This document shows positions 25,466-35,504 of a stretch of 64,000 nucleotides of DNA, piece by piece (the stretch's first letter is position 1; each line of letters opens with the position of its first letter). Below the pieces are notes generated by a model, which saw nothing but the letters and a program-made list of their open reading frames with translations, was not told the origin of the DNA and searched no databases. The translations under genes were made by a program, and so were the position numbers. Source of the stretch: an uncultured Alphaproteobacteria bacterium (lineage in GTDB: Bacteria > Pseudomonadota > Alphaproteobacteria > Micropepsales > Micropepsaceae). The stretch covers positions 1-64,000 of the forward strand of contig CADEFU010000015.1 in NCBI GenBank assembly GCA_902826695.1, given 5' to 3'.

Positions 25466-26353
25466 TCACAAGTGCTCTTTTAGCCAACGGACCTGGGCGT
25501 TCAGGAATTGGCTGGCCCAAGGCTCGTTCGCATAGGGGTCGAAGTGGCCGCAGTCGTAGAACTCTATGGTTTTCGGCTCGCCGGCGCGGTGGAACGCTTG
25601 GCGGGCGAGGTTGACCGGGATCAGCGTGTCGTTGTTGGCCACCTGCATCAGAAGCGGGCGCGGGGCAAGCAACTCGATGAAGGCGTCGGGATAGTATTCG
25701 GCGGCCCGGGCGACGCTTTCGAGCGAGATTCTGTTTTGCCAGTTCGGCGCCAGCGATGCGGTGGAGCTAAACCACTCAAAGGCGTCGGGTGAGGCCAGGA
25801 ATGCAGGTTCGCCGGGATGGTTGACCACGGGGATCCACGTGTCCTCGGCCCCCGCGTTACGGGCGGCGCCCTCCTCTGCAAAGGTCGCGAGCAAGGTGTC
25901 GAACACAGGACGCGATATCAGGTTGATCAGGGAATGGGCGACGTTAAGTGCGGGCACTTGCGCCACGACCGCTTTGACGCGCGGGTCGAGCGCACCCACG
26001 AAGATCGCGTGACCCGCCGAAAAGGACGAGCCCCAAAGCGCGATGCGGTTTGGATCGATGCCGGGCAGCCGCGCGCCGTGGGTGATGGCAGCGCGCAGAT
26101 CTTCGTGCTGGAGGTGCGGGATGACGCGGCCGCGCGGTTCGCCGTCGCTGCTTCCCAAGTAACGGTAGTCGAAGACGATCACCGCGAAGCCTTCGGTCGC
26201 AAAACGCTCGGCGAAACGTGCCAAGTGCTGCTCCTTTACGGCAGTAACGCCGTGCGACATCACAATGAGCGGGCGTGAACCCTTCCCGCTGCCAGCATAG
26301 AACCATCCGCGGCAAGTCAGTCCGCCGCTGGCAAAGCTCAGGTCATTGCGCAC
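25466..26353 (-). CDS. Alpha/beta hydrolase
   Basis: GTG start at 26353 with GGAGCG 7 bases before; 295 residues. The nucleophile elbow is GSSFSAG (serine in IALWGSSFSAGHA), the oxyanion region is VMSHGVTAVKEQHL, and YRYLGSSDGEPRG and a C-terminal YDCGHFDPY supply the acid/histidine part. It resembles the acetyl-xylan-esterase/dienelactone-like cytosolic hydrolases (DLH type). No signal peptide. Substrate unknown. Monocistronic. Confidence 0.85.
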   Translation of the reverse strand: MRNDLSFASGGLTCRGWFYAGSGKGSRPLIVMSHGVTAVKEQHLARFAERFATEGFAVIVFDYRYLGSSDGEPRGRVIPHLQHEDLRAAITHGARLPGIDPNRIALWGSSFSAGHAIFVGALDPRVKAVVAQVPALNVAHSLINLISRPVFDTLLATFAEEGAARNAGAEDTWIPVVNHPGEPAFLASPDAFEWFSSTASLAPNWQNRISLESVARAAEYYPDAFIELLAPRPLLMQVANNDTLIPVNLARQAFHRAGEPKTIEFYDCGHFDPYANEPWASQFLNAQVRWLKEHL

Positions 26354-26523
26354 GCAAATCGCTCCACGACGATCAAGGGCTGACGCTAAGGATTGCGCCG
26401 TTGCGTATCAGTAGAGTGATCAATGACACTAAGTCATCCCGGGCGGCTGCCGGGTTGTGATGCCTGTCACAGCGCGATCCACAACCGCCCGCTGGCTCTT
26501 TGACAGGTCTGGCAAGTGTCGAG

Positions 26524-26600
<77 letters not shown>

Positions 26601-26651
26601 ATTCCCGAGTGAGGGGCCGCTCATAGGCGGTTCGGGCGGGGGCCGCAAGGA

Positions 26652-27092
26652 TTAACGCTTGGGTCTAACCTGCGACGGTCTGACTTTCATCAGCTTGAAC
26701 ACGCCGTCGGCGGCCAAAACTGTACGTCCGGTGGCCTTCAACTCAGCGCGAGCGAAGGCAAGCGTGCGGGTTGCGCGGGTGATCGTGGCCGCGCCTTCGA
26801 CCCATTCGCCGGGCCGGACCATATCCAGGTAGTCGATGTTGAGGCGGAGCGTGACCGACGGGAGTTTGGTCGCACGCCAGACGGCAGCGCCCAGAACACC
26901 ATCCGCAAAGGCGCTAAGCCAACCGCCGTGCACGATGCCGTGGCCGTTGCAGTGACGGCTGAGCGCACGGAATCCTTGGCGGAAAATGTCGCCGTCGAGC
27001 CTGTGATAGACTGGCCCGTTGTGGGTCGTGAACGGGCCGCGGCTTTCACTTAGCACAAAACCAGGCGGTGGCGGCGCGGCGTCTTCCTTCAT
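26652..27092 (-). CDS. PaaI/hotdog-fold thioesterase (146 aa)
   Basis: The hotdog thioesterase signature [19 protein letters not shown] is present (residues about 47-65), followed by strands [22 protein letters not shown] and [21 protein letters not shown]. Such enzymes hydrolyse acyl-CoA thioesters in the cytoplasm. The start ATG overlaps the stop of the upstream DUF192 gene by 4 bases, so translation is probably coupled. Confidence 0.85.
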   Translation of the reverse strand: MKEDAAPPPPGFVLSESRGPFTTHNGPVYHRLDGDIFRQGFRALSRHCNGHGIVHGGWLSAFADGVLGAAVWRATKLPSVTLRLNIDYLDMVRPGEWVEGAATITRATRTLAFARAELKATGRTVLAADGVFKLMKVRPSQVRPKR

Positions 27093-27535
27093 TTCGCGTC
27101 GAAAAACGCGTGGCGAACGCGGTCGCCTACTTTGATGCCGAGCTTCTTGGCGAGGCCGCCGTTGATCTCAAGCACGCCGCGCGCGACGCCGCCGGACGGT
27201 ATCGTCTCGAGACTTAACGGCGTCGTATTCTCAGCAATCGTGATGATGCGGCCGCTGGCGTCGATGAAGATGATGTCGAGCGGGATGTAGGTGTTCTTCA
27301 TCCAAAACGAGACGGCTTGTGGCGGGTTGTAGTCGAAAAGCATGCCGCGGTCGTCCGCCATGTGCCGGCGGAACATGAGGCCGCGGTTGCGTTCCTTCTC
27401 TTCGCGCACAATTTCAACAGCAAATTCCCGGTCGCCCGCTGCTGCCTCGATCTTCAGCGACTGCGTCTCTGCGGTCGGCGACGCTGTGGTCGAGGCCGCG
27501 GCAAAGATTAGCGACAGGAGAAAAACAAACGTCAT
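27089..27535 (-). CDS. DUF192 family exported protein (148 aa)
   Basis: Start chosen at 27535 (MTFVFLLSLIFAAASTTASP), which gives a clean signal peptide; 27568 is an alternative that lengthens the n-region. The mature domain has the DUF192 features RGLMFRRHM, DRGMLFDYNPP, SFWMKNTYIPLDIIFID and SGGVARGVLEINGG. Function of the family is unknown; it is usually periplasmic. Couples by a 4-base overlap to the thioesterase gene. Confidence 0.85.
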   Translation of the reverse strand: MTFVFLLSLIFAAASTTASPTAETQSLKIEAAAGDREFAVEIVREEKERNRGLMFRRHMADDRGMLFDYNPPQAVSFWMKNTYIPLDIIFIDASGRIITIAENTTPLSLETIPSGGVARGVLEINGGLAKKLGIKVGDRVRHAFFDAK

Positions 27536-27577
27536 AGAGCGCACGATAGGCTCTTGGTCGGGGCCCATGCAACCCGC

Positions 27578-27608
27578 CCAAAGACAAGGGGCGCCAGCCA
27601 GGCGCCCC
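27578..27608 (-). terminator. Rho-independent terminator of the cold-shock gene
   Basis: GGGGCGCC and GGCGCCCC form a perfect 8-bp stem with a 5-base loop, followed on the minus strand by TTGTCTTT, directly downstream of the double cold-shock gene (stop 27636). Confidence 0.7.
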
Positions 27609-27635
27609 TAAATCTTCACCGTTCTTAGGCCGACG

Positions 27636-28250
27636 CTAGTACGGCCGCGCCTCGAAATCGGCTGGTGCCATCATCCGGATCGACCTTGGCGCGGCCTCAA
27701 CCCCGGACAGCAACTGCACATCCGTGGCAGACAGCCCACGTTCGGAACGCGAAACCCGCACCAGCACGCGCTGATGCTGACGGAGTTCACGGATGCCGCA
27801 ACGGCGCAGCAAGTCCATGTGAACGAAGATGTCTTCGTGGTCACCTACGATGACGACGAAGCCGTAACCCTTTGGACGGCTGAACCACTTGCAGATCGCC
27901 TCGTGAGCCGGACCCGTCGCCTCGGGCAGAACGATCTCGCGCTCGCGCGTGCGCTTAGGCGCCCCAGCGCCGTTTGCGTTGCTTGATGCGGTGCGATCGT
28001 CAACCAAGTGCAGCTTCTTGGCTTGCATGCCCTTAAGCTTTTGCACGACGTCGCATTCGACCGTGGTGCCTTCAAGAACCGTCGCACAGCCATAAGCTTC
28101 GACGACCGATTTGTGTAGAAGGACATCCCCAGGCAGGTCCTTCGAAACGATAAACCCATAACCCTTTGTTGGGTCGAACCACTTTACCGTGCCCGTAACT
28201 CGGATGGCCCCACTCTCCGGCTGCGGTGCGATTGATACTGGAGTCTCCAC
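27636..28250 (-). CDS. Cold-shock protein with two CSD domains (204 aa)
   Basis: GTG at 28250 is chosen: AAGGAG lies 10 bases upstream, and the protein then starts with a short leader before VTGTVKWFDPTKGYGFI. The first CSD carries the RNP1-like KGYGFI and a DVLLH segment. After a linker rich in charged residues, a second CSD (AICKWFSRPKGYGFVV, DIFVHMDLL) follows. Two-domain cold-shock proteins of this kind occur in alphaproteobacteria and bind single-stranded RNA/DNA; they act in stress or stationary phase. A terminator follows the gene. Confidence 0.9.
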   Translation of the reverse strand: METPVSIAPQPESGAIRVTGTVKWFDPTKGYGFIVSKDLPGDVLLHKSVVEAYGCATVLEGTTVECDVVQKLKGMQAKKLHLVDDRTASSNANGAGAPKRTREREIVLPEATGPAHEAICKWFSRPKGYGFVVIVGDHEDIFVHMDLLRRCGIRELRQHQRVLVRVSRSERGLSATDVQLLSGVEAAPRSIRMMAPADFEARPY

Positions 28251-28532
28251 GATTAAACCGCTCCTTGCCTCTGCACGTTCTATCCACGTCAAACGGGACG
28301 CGCGATGAAAGGCACCCTACACCTTTTCCTCTGCCTGTGAAAGCCGACAGGCGAATCAAAATTCTGTTTTATTCCCCAGAGGCGAATTTTGATGTGGACG
28401 ACAAGCGCTTGTTGCGGCGCTCTGTGGCGAAGCGCACAAACGCTGGAGCATCGCCGTGAATTGTGCAGTGCGAGTTGACGGCCTCGCCTGCGATCCTTGA
28501 AGAGTTGTCACGAAAGTCGGAGCTGCACACGC

Positions 28533-29150
28533 ATGGATATGACCGGTGAATACAAGATTGCAGCGCCGCGCGAGAAGGTGTGGGCGGCGCTCAACGATCC
28601 CGAAATTCTGCGTCAGGCGATTCCGGGTTGCGAAGAAATTAAGAAATTGTCCGACACGGAACTCGAGGCGTCAGCCAAAGCGAAGATCGGTCCGATGAGC
28701 GCGCGCTTCTCCGGCAAGGTCATCTTGTCCGATCTCAATCCACCGGCCGGTTACACGTTAACGGGTGAAGGTTCGGGCGGCGCTGCCGGCTTTGCGAAGG
28801 GCGAGGCGAAGGTATCTCTGACCGAGGACGGCGACGCGACGATCCTGCGCTATGCAGTCAAGGCAATCATCGGCGGCAAGCTTGCGCAGCTCGGCCAGCG
28901 GCTGATCGACAGCGCGGCGAAGAAGATGGCCGACGAGTTCTTCGAGAAGTTCGCCGATCTGGCCGGTGGGCGCATCATGCCCCCTGCCCCGGCAGCGCCC
29001 GAACCGACCGCGACGGCCGGCCAAGTTACGCGTTCGTCCTTGCCGGCAAACGATGACTTGCGCGCCAAGTTGAGTGAGCCACCCGTTTGGCTTCCCGCGG
29101 CGGTGATCATCGGGGCCATCGTGGTCGTTCTGATTGTGGCTCTGTTCTAG
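28533..29150 (+). CDS. coxG: CoxG family protein (CO dehydrogenase subunit G, SRPBCC fold)
   Basis: Start ATG 28533 (GGAG 11 bases before) gives 205 residues. The N-terminal 150 residues are a CoxG/SRPBCC domain: MDMTGEYKIAAPREKVWAAL, IPGCEEIKKL, AKAKIGPMSARFSGKV, GGAAGFAKGEAKVSL. A disordered Pro/Ala linker and one C-terminal membrane helix (about 183-203) anchor it. CoxG is known to recruit or help assemble the Mo-hydroxylase at the membrane and interact with quinones. It lies 119 bases before coxS and likely starts the enzyme operon. Confidence 0.9.
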   Translation: MDMTGEYKIAAPREKVWAALNDPEILRQAIPGCEEIKKLSDTELEASAKAKIGPMSARFSGKVILSDLNPPAGYTLTGEGSGGAAGFAKGEAKVSLTEDGDATILRYAVKAIIGGKLAQLGQRLIDSAAKKMADEFFEKFADLAGGRIMPPAPAAPEPTATAGQVTRSSLPANDDLRAKLSEPPVWLPAAVIIGAIVVVLIVALF

Positions 29151-29269
29151 GGCAAGGTTGACCCTGGCGCCCCAGCGCGAATACGCTTTGCCTCAAGATC
29201 GAGCGCCCGGCCTTCGGGGCCGCGCGCACCCCTCGCATAGTCACACTCTATATATGTAGGAGACGCCGC

Positions 29270-29746
29270 ATGCCCTCCGTTGCCATGACCGTGAACGGGA
29301 AAGCCGTCAGCGGTGAGGTGGAAACCCGCACCCTTCTCGTCCACTTCTTGCGCGAAAACCTGCGCCTGACCGGCACGCATGTGGGCTGCGACACCAGCCA
29401 ATGCGGGGCCTGCGTGGTGCACGTTAACGGCAAGGCGGTGAAGTCGTGCACGATGCTCGCCGTTCAGGCCGAGGGGGCGCAGGTCACCACGGTCGAGGGC
29501 CTGACCCAGGACGGCAAGCTGCATCCGGTGCAGGCTGCGTTTAAGGAGCATCACGGTCTGCAGTGCGGGTTCTGCACCCCAGGCATGATCATGACTGCGG
29601 TCGACATGATCCGGCGCATCCCCGACCTCGACGAGAAGACGATCCGGGCGGAGCTTGAGGGCAACCTCTGCCGCTGCACGGGCTATCAGAACATCGTCAA
29701 GGCGATCGAGGCGGCCTCCAAGGAGATGAAGGGGGCTCGCGCATGA
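29270..29746 (+). CDS. coxS: Mo-hydroxylase small [2Fe-2S] subunit
   Basis: 158 residues with all eight ligands: Cys40, 45, 48 and 60 of the plant-type ferredoxin domain ([10 protein letters not shown]...SC), and Cys99, 102, 134 and 136 of the helical domain (QCGFC...LCRC). A TAGGAGA ribosome site precedes the ATG. It passes electrons from the Mo centre to FAD. The stop overlaps the start of coxL by 4 bases. Confidence 0.95.
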   Translation: MPSVAMTVNGKAVSGEVETRTLLVHFLRENLRLTGTHVGCDTSQCGACVVHVNGKAVKSCTMLAVQAEGAQVTTVEGLTQDGKLHPVQAAFKEHHGLQCGFCTPGMIMTAVDMIRRIPDLDEKTIRAELEGNLCRCTGYQNIVKAIEAASKEMKGARA

Positions 29747-32103
29747 CCGCTTCCATCATCGGCACTTCCGTCAGGCGGAAAGAGGACCATCGCTTCATCA
29801 CCGGTCAGGGCCGCTATACGGATGACATCAACCGCCCCGGCCAGGCGCACGCCTACTTCCTGCGCTCGCCGCATGCGCACGCAAAGATTAAGAGCATCGA
29901 CACCGCCGCCGCGAAGGCCGCAAAGGGTGTCGTCGGTATCTTCACCGGCGCGGATATTGCCGCCGACAAGCTCGGCCCGCTCACCTGCGGTTGGATGGTG
30001 ACGTCGAAGGACGGCTCGCCGATGAAGATGGGCGCCCACCCTGTACTTGCGGGCGATCGCGTGCGCTATGTCGGCGACCATATCGCGATCGTCATCGCGG
30101 AGACGCATGCGCAGGCCAAGGACGCGGCTGAGCTCATCGCCGTCGATTATGAGGAGCTGCCTGCGGTCGTCGATCCCGCGCATGCCGCAGACGCCGGCGC
30201 GGCGCAGCTTCACCCGGAGGCACCGCGCAACACGATTTATCAGTGGGAGCTCGGCAATAAGCCGGAGACGGAGGCCGCGTTCAAGAAGGCCGCCACCAAG
30301 GTCTCGTTGAATCTCACCAACAACCGCTTGATCCCGAACGCGATGGAGCCACGGGCCGCGATCGGCGAGTACGACGACGGCACCGGCGGCTACACGCTAT
30401 ATGTGACGAGCCAGAACCCGCATGTGGCGCGCCTCGTGATCTCGGCGTTCATCGGGCTCGCGCCGGAGCACAAGCTGCGCGTCGTGGCGCCGGATGTCGG
30501 CGGGGGCTTCGGGTCGAAGATATTCATCTATGCGGAAGAGGTCGTCTGCACCTGGGCCGCTAAGAAGGTGAAGCGGCCAGTGAAATGGGCGGCAGAACGA
30601 TCGGAGTCGTTCTTGTCCGACGCGCACGGGCGGGATCACATCACTCACGCCGAGCTCGCACTCGACGCGGATGCGCGCATTCTTGGCTTGCACGTTAAGA
30701 CGACGGCGAACCTCGGCGCTTATATGTCCACGTTCTCGTCCAGCGTGCCGACCTATCTCTACGGCACACTTCTGTCGGGCCAGTACAACATTCCGGCGAT
30801 CCATGTCGAAGTGGACGCGGTCTATACGAACACGGCGCCGGTCGATGCCTATCGCGGCGCGGGGCGGCCGGAGGCGACGTTCGTCATCGAGCGCATCGTC
30901 GAAGAGGCGGCGCGGCAGCTCAAGCTCGATCCGGTCGAGTTCCGGCGCAAAAACTTCGTGCGGACGTTCCCGCATCAGACGCCGGTGATCATGGCCTACG
31001 ACATCGGCGACTATGATGCGTCGCTCGACGCGGCGATGAAGCTCGCCAACGCGAAGGACTTTCCAGCACGCAGGGCCGAGGCCAAGGCGCGCGGCAAGCT
31101 GCGCGGGCTTGGGTATTCGACCTACATCGAAGCTTGCGGCCTTGCGCCTTCGGCGGCCGTCGGCTCGCTCGGCGCGGGCGTCGGCTTATGGGAGTCCGCG
31201 GAAGTGCGGGTGACCCCGACGGGCAGCGTCGAAGTCTTCACCGGCGCGCACAGCCACGGCCAAGGCCATGAGACGACGTTCGCGCAGGTGGTTGCCGGGC
31301 GGCTCGGCATTCCGCTTGAGAATGTCGAGATCATTCATGGCGACACGAACTCTGTGCAGTTCGGCATGGGCACGTATGGATCGCGTGCGGCGGTGGGACT
31401 GACCGCCGTATCGCGCGCGCTCGACAAGATCGAGGCCAAGGCGAAGAAGATCGCGGCGCACGTGCTAGAGGCATCCGCTGCCGACATCGTGTTCGAGAAC
31501 GGCGAGTTCAAGGTCGCGGGCACCGATCGCAAGCTCGCCTTCCATGAGGTCGCGCTCAACGCCTATGTCGCGCACAAGTTCCCGACATCGGAGATCGAGC
31601 CGGGCTTGAAGGAAGGTGCGTTCCACGATCCGACGAACTTCACGTTCCCAGCCGGGTGCCATATCTGCGAGGTCGAGATCGACCCGGAGACCGGCGTGAC
31701 GAAGGTTGTCAACTTCACGGCCGTCGACGACTTCGGCAACGTCATCAATCCCATGGTGGTCGAGGGCCAGGTGCATGGCGGCGTCGCACAAGGCATCGGC
31801 CAAGCGCTGCTGGAGCATGGCGTCTACGACAAGGAGAGCGGTCAGCTGATCACTGGCTCGTACATGGACTACACCATGCCGCGCGCCGACGACCTGCCGA
31901 CCTACAAGCTCGGCTTCACGGTCACGCCCTGCCCGTCGAACCCGCTCGGCATGAAGGGTTGCGGCGAGGCCGGCGCCATCGCCTCGCCCGCTGCCGTCAT
32001 CAATGCCGTGACCGACGCGCTGGGCGTGAAGGAATTCGACATGCCTGCTACGCCGCAGCGTGTGTGGGCCACCATCAATCGCAACCGCGCCGCCGCCGAA
32101 TAA
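29743..32103 (+). CDS. coxL: Mo-hydroxylase large subunit, form II CO dehydrogenase-like
   Basis: 786 residues, full length. The active-site loop VDAYRGAGR (residues 367-375) is the form II signature; true aerobic CO dehydrogenases (form I) have AYXCSFR with the Cu-binding cysteine, which is absent here. [27 protein letters not shown] and the catalytic glutamate in [15 protein letters not shown] mark the MCD-molybdopterin site. The enzyme hydroxylates an unknown substrate (carboxylate, heterocycle or aldehyde); CO activity of form II is disputed. The gene starts inside the end of coxS. Confidence 0.93.
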   Translation: MTASIIGTSVRRKEDHRFITGQGRYTDDINRPGQAHAYFLRSPHAHAKIKSIDTAAAKAAKGVVGIFTGADIAADKLGPLTCGWMVTSKDGSPMKMGAHPVLAGDRVRYVGDHIAIVIAETHAQAKDAAELIAVDYEELPAVVDPAHAADAGAAQLHPEAPRNTIYQWELGNKPETEAAFKKAATKVSLNLTNNRLIPNAMEPRAAIGEYDDGTGGYTLYVTSQNPHVARLVISAFIGLAPEHKLRVVAPDVGGGFGSKIFIYAEEVVCTWAAKKVKRPVKWAAERSESFLSDAHGRDHITHAELALDADARILGLHVKTTANLGAYMSTFSSSVPTYLYGTLLSGQYNIPAIHVEVDAVYTNTAPVDAYRGAGRPEATFVIERIVEEAARQLKLDPVEFRRKNFVRTFPHQTPVIMAYDIGDYDASLDAAMKLANAKDFPARRAEAKARGKLRGLGYSTYIEACGLAPSAAVGSLGAGVGLWESAEVRVTPTGSVEVFTGAHSHGQGHETTFAQVVAGRLGIPLENVEIIHGDTNSVQFGMGTYGSRAAVGLTAVSRALDKIEAKAKKIAAHVLEASAADIVFENGEFKVAGTDRKLAFHEVALNAYVAHKFPTSEIEPGLKEGAFHDPTNFTFPAGCHICEVEIDPETGVTKVVNFTAVDDFGNVINPMVVEGQVHGGVAQGIGQALLEHGVYDKESGQLITGSYMDYTMPRADDLPTYKLGFTVTPCPSNPLGMKGCGEAGAIASPAAVINAVTDALGVKEFDMPATPQRVWATINRNRAAAE

Positions 32104-32115
32104 GGACAAGAGACC

Positions 32116-32907
32116 ATGTATCAATTCCAATATTTCCGCCCGAAGTCGCTCGACGAGGCGCGCAAGCTTTATGAGAACAACGGCGATGCGAAGTTCCTCG
32201 CCGGCGGGCAGACGCTGATCCCGACGCTGAAGCAGCGCCTGGCGCAGCCGACCGCCCTGATCGACCTTGGCGGCATCGCGATGAGTGGGATCAAGGTCGC
32301 GGGCGGCGTCGTCACGATCGGCGCGGGCACGAAGCACTTCGACGTCGCGTCGTCAGCGGACGTGAAGGGCGCGATCCCGGCGCTTTCCCACTTGGCCTCG
32401 CACATCGGCGATCCGGCCGTGCGCCACATGGGAACGCTCGGCGGGTCGATTGCGAACAACGACCCGGCGGCGGACTATCCGGCCGCCGTGTTGGGGCTTG
32501 GTGCCACCATCAAGACGACCTCGCGCACGATCAGCGCCGACGATTTCTTCACCGGCATGTTCGAGACCGCGCTGGAAGAAGGCGAGATCATCACCGAGGT
32601 CTCGTTCCCGGTGCCCGAGAAGGCCGCCTACATGAAGTTCCCGAACCCTGCCTCGCGCTACGCGATGGTGGGCGTGTTCGTCGCGAAGACGAAGGGTGGC
32701 GTACGGGTTGCGGTCACTGGCGCAGCGAGCAGCGTCTTCCGTGAGAGCGCGATGGAAGCGGCGCTGACCAAGTCGTTCACGCCGGATGCGGTGGCCGGGA
32801 TCAAGGTCTCGCCGGGGAATATGAACAGCGATCTACACGGTACGGCCGAGTATCGTGCGCATCTCGTGACCGTGATGGCGAAACGCGCGGTGGCCACGAT
32901 CGCTTAG
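32116..32907 (+). CDS. coxM: Mo-hydroxylase FAD-binding medium subunit
   Basis: 263 residues. The FAD contacts [17 protein letters not shown] and [17 protein letters not shown] are present, as is the C-terminal CO-dehydrogenase-flavoprotein domain ([11 protein letters not shown]). It passes electrons from the [2Fe-2S] subunit to the final acceptor. Twelve bases behind coxL, with GGACAAGAGACC before the ATG. The order S-L-M is that usual for form II clusters. No maturation gene follows directly; these lie in a separate operon at 34.6 kb. Confidence 0.95.
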   Translation: MYQFQYFRPKSLDEARKLYENNGDAKFLAGGQTLIPTLKQRLAQPTALIDLGGIAMSGIKVAGGVVTIGAGTKHFDVASSADVKGAIPALSHLASHIGDPAVRHMGTLGGSIANNDPAADYPAAVLGLGATIKTTSRTISADDFFTGMFETALEEGEIITEVSFPVPEKAAYMKFPNPASRYAMVGVFVAKTKGGVRVAVTGAASSVFRESAMEAALTKSFTPDAVAGIKVSPGNMNSDLHGTAEYRAHLVTVMAKRAVATIA

Positions 32908-32921
32908 CGCAGTATGAGAAT

Positions 32922-33104
32922 GTCTCCCCCAAACGACGCTTGGGGGAGTGGGTGCGCAGCGCAGCTGCTGCACTCGAGGGGGCAACTCAGCATTCGTGAT
33001 TAGCCCGCATTCGCATTGAACTGAGTTCTGCGAGCCAGCGCTGCCCCCTCCCGTGCAGCCGCTTCGCGGCGCACGTACTCCCCCGAGCAGAGCTCGGGGG
33101 AGAC
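32922..33104. repeat. Inverted pair of 65-bp intergenic repeats
   Basis: 32922-32986 and the reverse complement of 33041-33104 are imperfect copies of one element. Each opens with GTCTCCCCC, has a short hairpin closing with GGGGGAG, then GTGCGC, and ends GAGGGGGCA. They face each other with about 54 bases between. It lies between coxM and the convergent secreted-protein gene. Confidence 0.7.
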
Positions 33105-33114
33105 AAAGCTGCGC

Positions 33115-33153
33115 ACAACAAAAAGCCAGCCGGTGCTTTCGCGACCGGCTGGC
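33115..33153 (-). terminator. Rho-independent terminator
   Basis: Minus strand: GCCAGCCGGT, loop CGCGAAAGC, ACCGGCTGGC, then TTTTTGTTGT. It lies 22 bases behind the stop of the gene at 33176 and fits a classical terminator for it. Confidence 0.85.
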
Positions 33154-33175
33154 CAATCACTGCATCAGCGGGCGG

Positions 33176-33538
33176 TTAGCCGGCCGCGAGCGAGTACTTG
33201 ATCTTCGCCTTGCCGTCCGGCGTCGGCGTTTCCCAGCTGTCGCCGACCTTGTGCGGGTCGATCGGGAAGCATGCGGGCGCTTGGCCGGCGGCCGGAGCGG
33301 GTTCGGTCTGCGTGAAGCAGGCGGTCTTGTCGTCCTTCCACGCCCAGGTGCCCTTCGTGGTCGTGCCATCCGGCAGAACCGACGTGTAGGTCTTGTCGGC
33401 GTTGACCTTCGACTTCGTCACCTTGCCGTCCGGCGCAGTGATCACGACAGTGTTGCCGTAGTAGCCGGCCAGGTTGTCGGCGAGGGCGACACCGGCGCTG
33501 AGCGCGAGCACGGCGGCGCCGAGAAGAATACGCTTCAT
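33176..33538 (-). CDS. Predicted secreted protein (120 aa)
   Basis: Signal peptide MKRILLGAAVLALSAGVALA cleaved before DNLAGYY. The mature part of 100 residues is a small beta-rich domain (YYGNTVVITAPDGKVTKSKV, YTSVLPDGTTTKGTWAWKDD) with two cysteines (ACFT, ACFP) that may form a disulphide. No characterised family known to me; such proteins are common in alphaproteobacterial periplasms. GGAAGGA precedes the ATG. It has its own terminator and stands between the two cox operons without sharing transcription. Confidence 0.65.
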   Translation of the reverse strand: MKRILLGAAVLALSAGVALADNLAGYYGNTVVITAPDGKVTKSKVNADKTYTSVLPDGTTTKGTWAWKDDKTACFTQTEPAPAAGQAPACFPIDPHKVGDSWETPTPDGKAKIKYSLAAG

Positions 33539-33659
33539 GGGGAGATTCCTTCCTAAGCTTTGAGTTCAATAGCGACCCACGAATCGTGGGGGCCACGGAC
33601 ATCGCATAGCTTGCATCCAGATTCCAGGCAGCGCGCCTTCCGCGCGCGAGGGCCCCCGG

Positions 33660-34604
33660 CTACTCGCCTGTGACGGGTGCCATTACTGCCCTTCGCGCCA
33701 GCTGAGCTTCACGAATTGTAATGTAGGCCGCCGCAGAGAAGATCACGACGCCGCCGACGAGGGTGAGTATCTCAGGTTGTTCGGAGAATAGAACGAGACC
33801 GTAGAGCACGCCCCAGATCAGCTTCGTCGACTCCAAGGGCAAGATCGCCGTCATCTCGGCACGGCGGAAGGCTTCGCCGTAGAACCAGATTCCGATCGTT
33901 GACGAGGCGGCGATGATGAAACTGACACCGAGTTCCGTCCAGGTCGGCCACACCCACACGGGGATCGCGACGACCGCCGTGATGGGAACGAAGATCACGA
34001 CCGTGTAGAAACCTTGGACGAAGGAAGTGTCCGTGCGGCCGAGTTCGCGGATGATCAACTGACACCCCGCCCAGAGCGCGACGGAGATCAACACGAGTAT
34101 CTGACCCCACGACACCGCCTCAAAGCCCGGGCGCACGACGATGAAGACCCCGACGATTCCGACGGCGAGTGCGGTCAAGCGGCGCAGGCGGGCGACTTCG
34201 CCCAAGAACAGGACTGCGATGATCGTCGCCATGATGGGCGCCGCGAACTCGAGCGCTGCCGCTTCGGCGAGCGATATCATCGACAGCGCCACGAACCAGA
34301 GGATCATCGAGACGGCGTGCAGGACGCCGCGCGCCAGATGCAGTTCCGGGCGCTTCGTTCTGATCGAGTCACGACCGTACCAAATCACCAACGGAAGCAG
34401 CAGCAGCAGGCCGAAGATCGAGCGGAAGAAGGCGATTTCAACGGGCGGCAGGTCGCTCGAAAGGGCGCGGATGATCGCGTTGGTCGTGGAAAAGAAGAAC
34501 GTCGCGATCAGGATGCACACCATGCCGAGGATGGGGCCGTGCGCTAACCATCCCAAGCCTTCCCTTGGGGGCGCCGCTGCCGTAACTTCGGTTCGATGAT
34601 CCAT
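33660..34604 (-). CDS. EamA/DMT-superfamily transporter
   Basis: 314 residues with ten predicted membrane helices in two EamA repeats: first about 28-150 (FFFSTTNAIIRALSSDLPPVEIAFFRS), second about 165-295. Members export or import amino acids, nucleosides or other metabolites; substrate unknown. The ATG at 34604 lies inside the first codons of the divergent moxR gene (9-base overlap of start regions). Confidence 0.88.
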   Translation of the reverse strand: MDHRTEVTAAAPPREGLGWLAHGPILGMVCILIATFFFSTTNAIIRALSSDLPPVEIAFFRSIFGLLLLLPLVIWYGRDSIRTKRPELHLARGVLHAVSMILWFVALSMISLAEAAALEFAAPIMATIIAVLFLGEVARLRRLTALAVGIVGVFIVVRPGFEAVSWGQILVLISVALWAGCQLIIRELGRTDTSFVQGFYTVVIFVPITAVVAIPVWVWPTWTELGVSFIIAASSTIGIWFYGEAFRRAEMTAILPLESTKLIWGVLYGLVLFSEQPEILTLVGGVVIFSAAAYITIREAQLARRAVMAPVTGE

Positions 34605-35504
34605 CCCCTGCCCGCTTCGATCGACGAAACACTCGCGCTGCTTGGCTCCGGCGGCTATGTCGCCGGGCGCGATCTTGCGACCGTTCTTTATCTTGCGCTG
34701 AAGCTCGAACGACCGCTGTTCGTCGAAGGCGAACCTGGCACGGGCAAGACGGAAATCGCGAAGGTTTTGAGCGCGACATTAGGACGCCGCTTGATACGTT
34801 TGCAGTGCTACGAAGGGCTCGACGTTTCGTCGGCAGTGTATGAGTGGAACTACGCCGGACAGATGACGGCGATCCGCTTGGCGGAAGTTCAAGGTCAGCG
34901 CGATCGCACATTGATCGAGAGTCAAATATTTTCCGAGCGCTACTTGGTGAAGCGGCCGCTGCTTCAGGCGCTGGAGCCGCAGGTCGAGGGGCCGCCCGTT
35001 CTGCTGATCGACGAGTTGGATCGCGCGGACGAACCGTTCGAGGCGTTTCTGCTCGAAGTGCTTTCGGACTTTCAGGTTTCCGTGCCGGAGCTCGGCGTCA
35101 TCAAGGCCGCACGGCCGCCGATCGTTATCATCACGTCGAACCGGACGCGCGAGATCCACGACGCGATCAAGCGGCGCTGCCTCTATCATTGGGTCGACTT
35201 TCCGGATGCGGCGCGCGAGCTCGCGATCGTGCGGCGCAAGGTGCCGGGCATCGGCGAGCGACTGTCGCGCGAGGTGGTCGCGTTCGTGCAGAGTTTGCGT
35301 TCAGGCGACCTGTTCAAGATGCCGGGCGTGGCGGAGACGCTCGATTGGGCGCAGGCGCTGACCGCGCTCGACACGGTGTCGTTGTCGCCGGAAGCCGTGC
35401 AATCGACGCTGGGCGTGCTGCTGAAGTATCAAGACGACCTCGCGAAGATCCGCGGCGGTGAAGTGGAGCGCTTGGTCGCCGAAGCGCGCAGCGCGGCGGA
35501 ATGA
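34596..35504 (+). CDS. coxD: MoxR-type AAA+ ATPase (CoxD-like)
   Basis: 302 residues. Walker A GEPGTGKT at 45-52 and Walker B VLLIDELDRAD at about 135-145; sensor region IIITSNRTREIHDAIKRRCLYHW. In CO dehydrogenase systems the MoxR ATPase CoxD, together with the VWA protein CoxE, builds the sulphurated metal site of the large subunit. First gene of a six-gene unit in which each gene overlaps the next by 4 bases. Its start overlaps the start of the divergent EamA gene. Confidence 0.9.
   Translation: MIHPLPASIDETLALLGSGGYVAGRDLATVLYLALKLERPLFVEGEPGTGKTEIAKVLSATLGRRLIRLQCYEGLDVSSAVYEWNYAGQMTAIRLAEVQGQRDRTLIESQIFSERYLVKRPLLQALEPQVEGPPVLLIDELDRADEPFEAFLLEVLSDFQVSVPELGVIKAARPPIVIITSNRTREIHDAIKRRCLYHWVDFPDAARELAIVRRKVPGIGERLSREVVAFVQSLRSGDLFKMPGVAETLDWAQALTALDTVSLSPEAVQSTLGVLLKYQDDLAKIRGGEVERLVAEARSAAE

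Noticed and set aside
29743..32103. Form I (true) aerobic CO dehydrogenase large subunit
   Set aside because: The active-site loop is AYRGAGR, lacking the cysteine of AYXCSFR, so only form II can be claimed.
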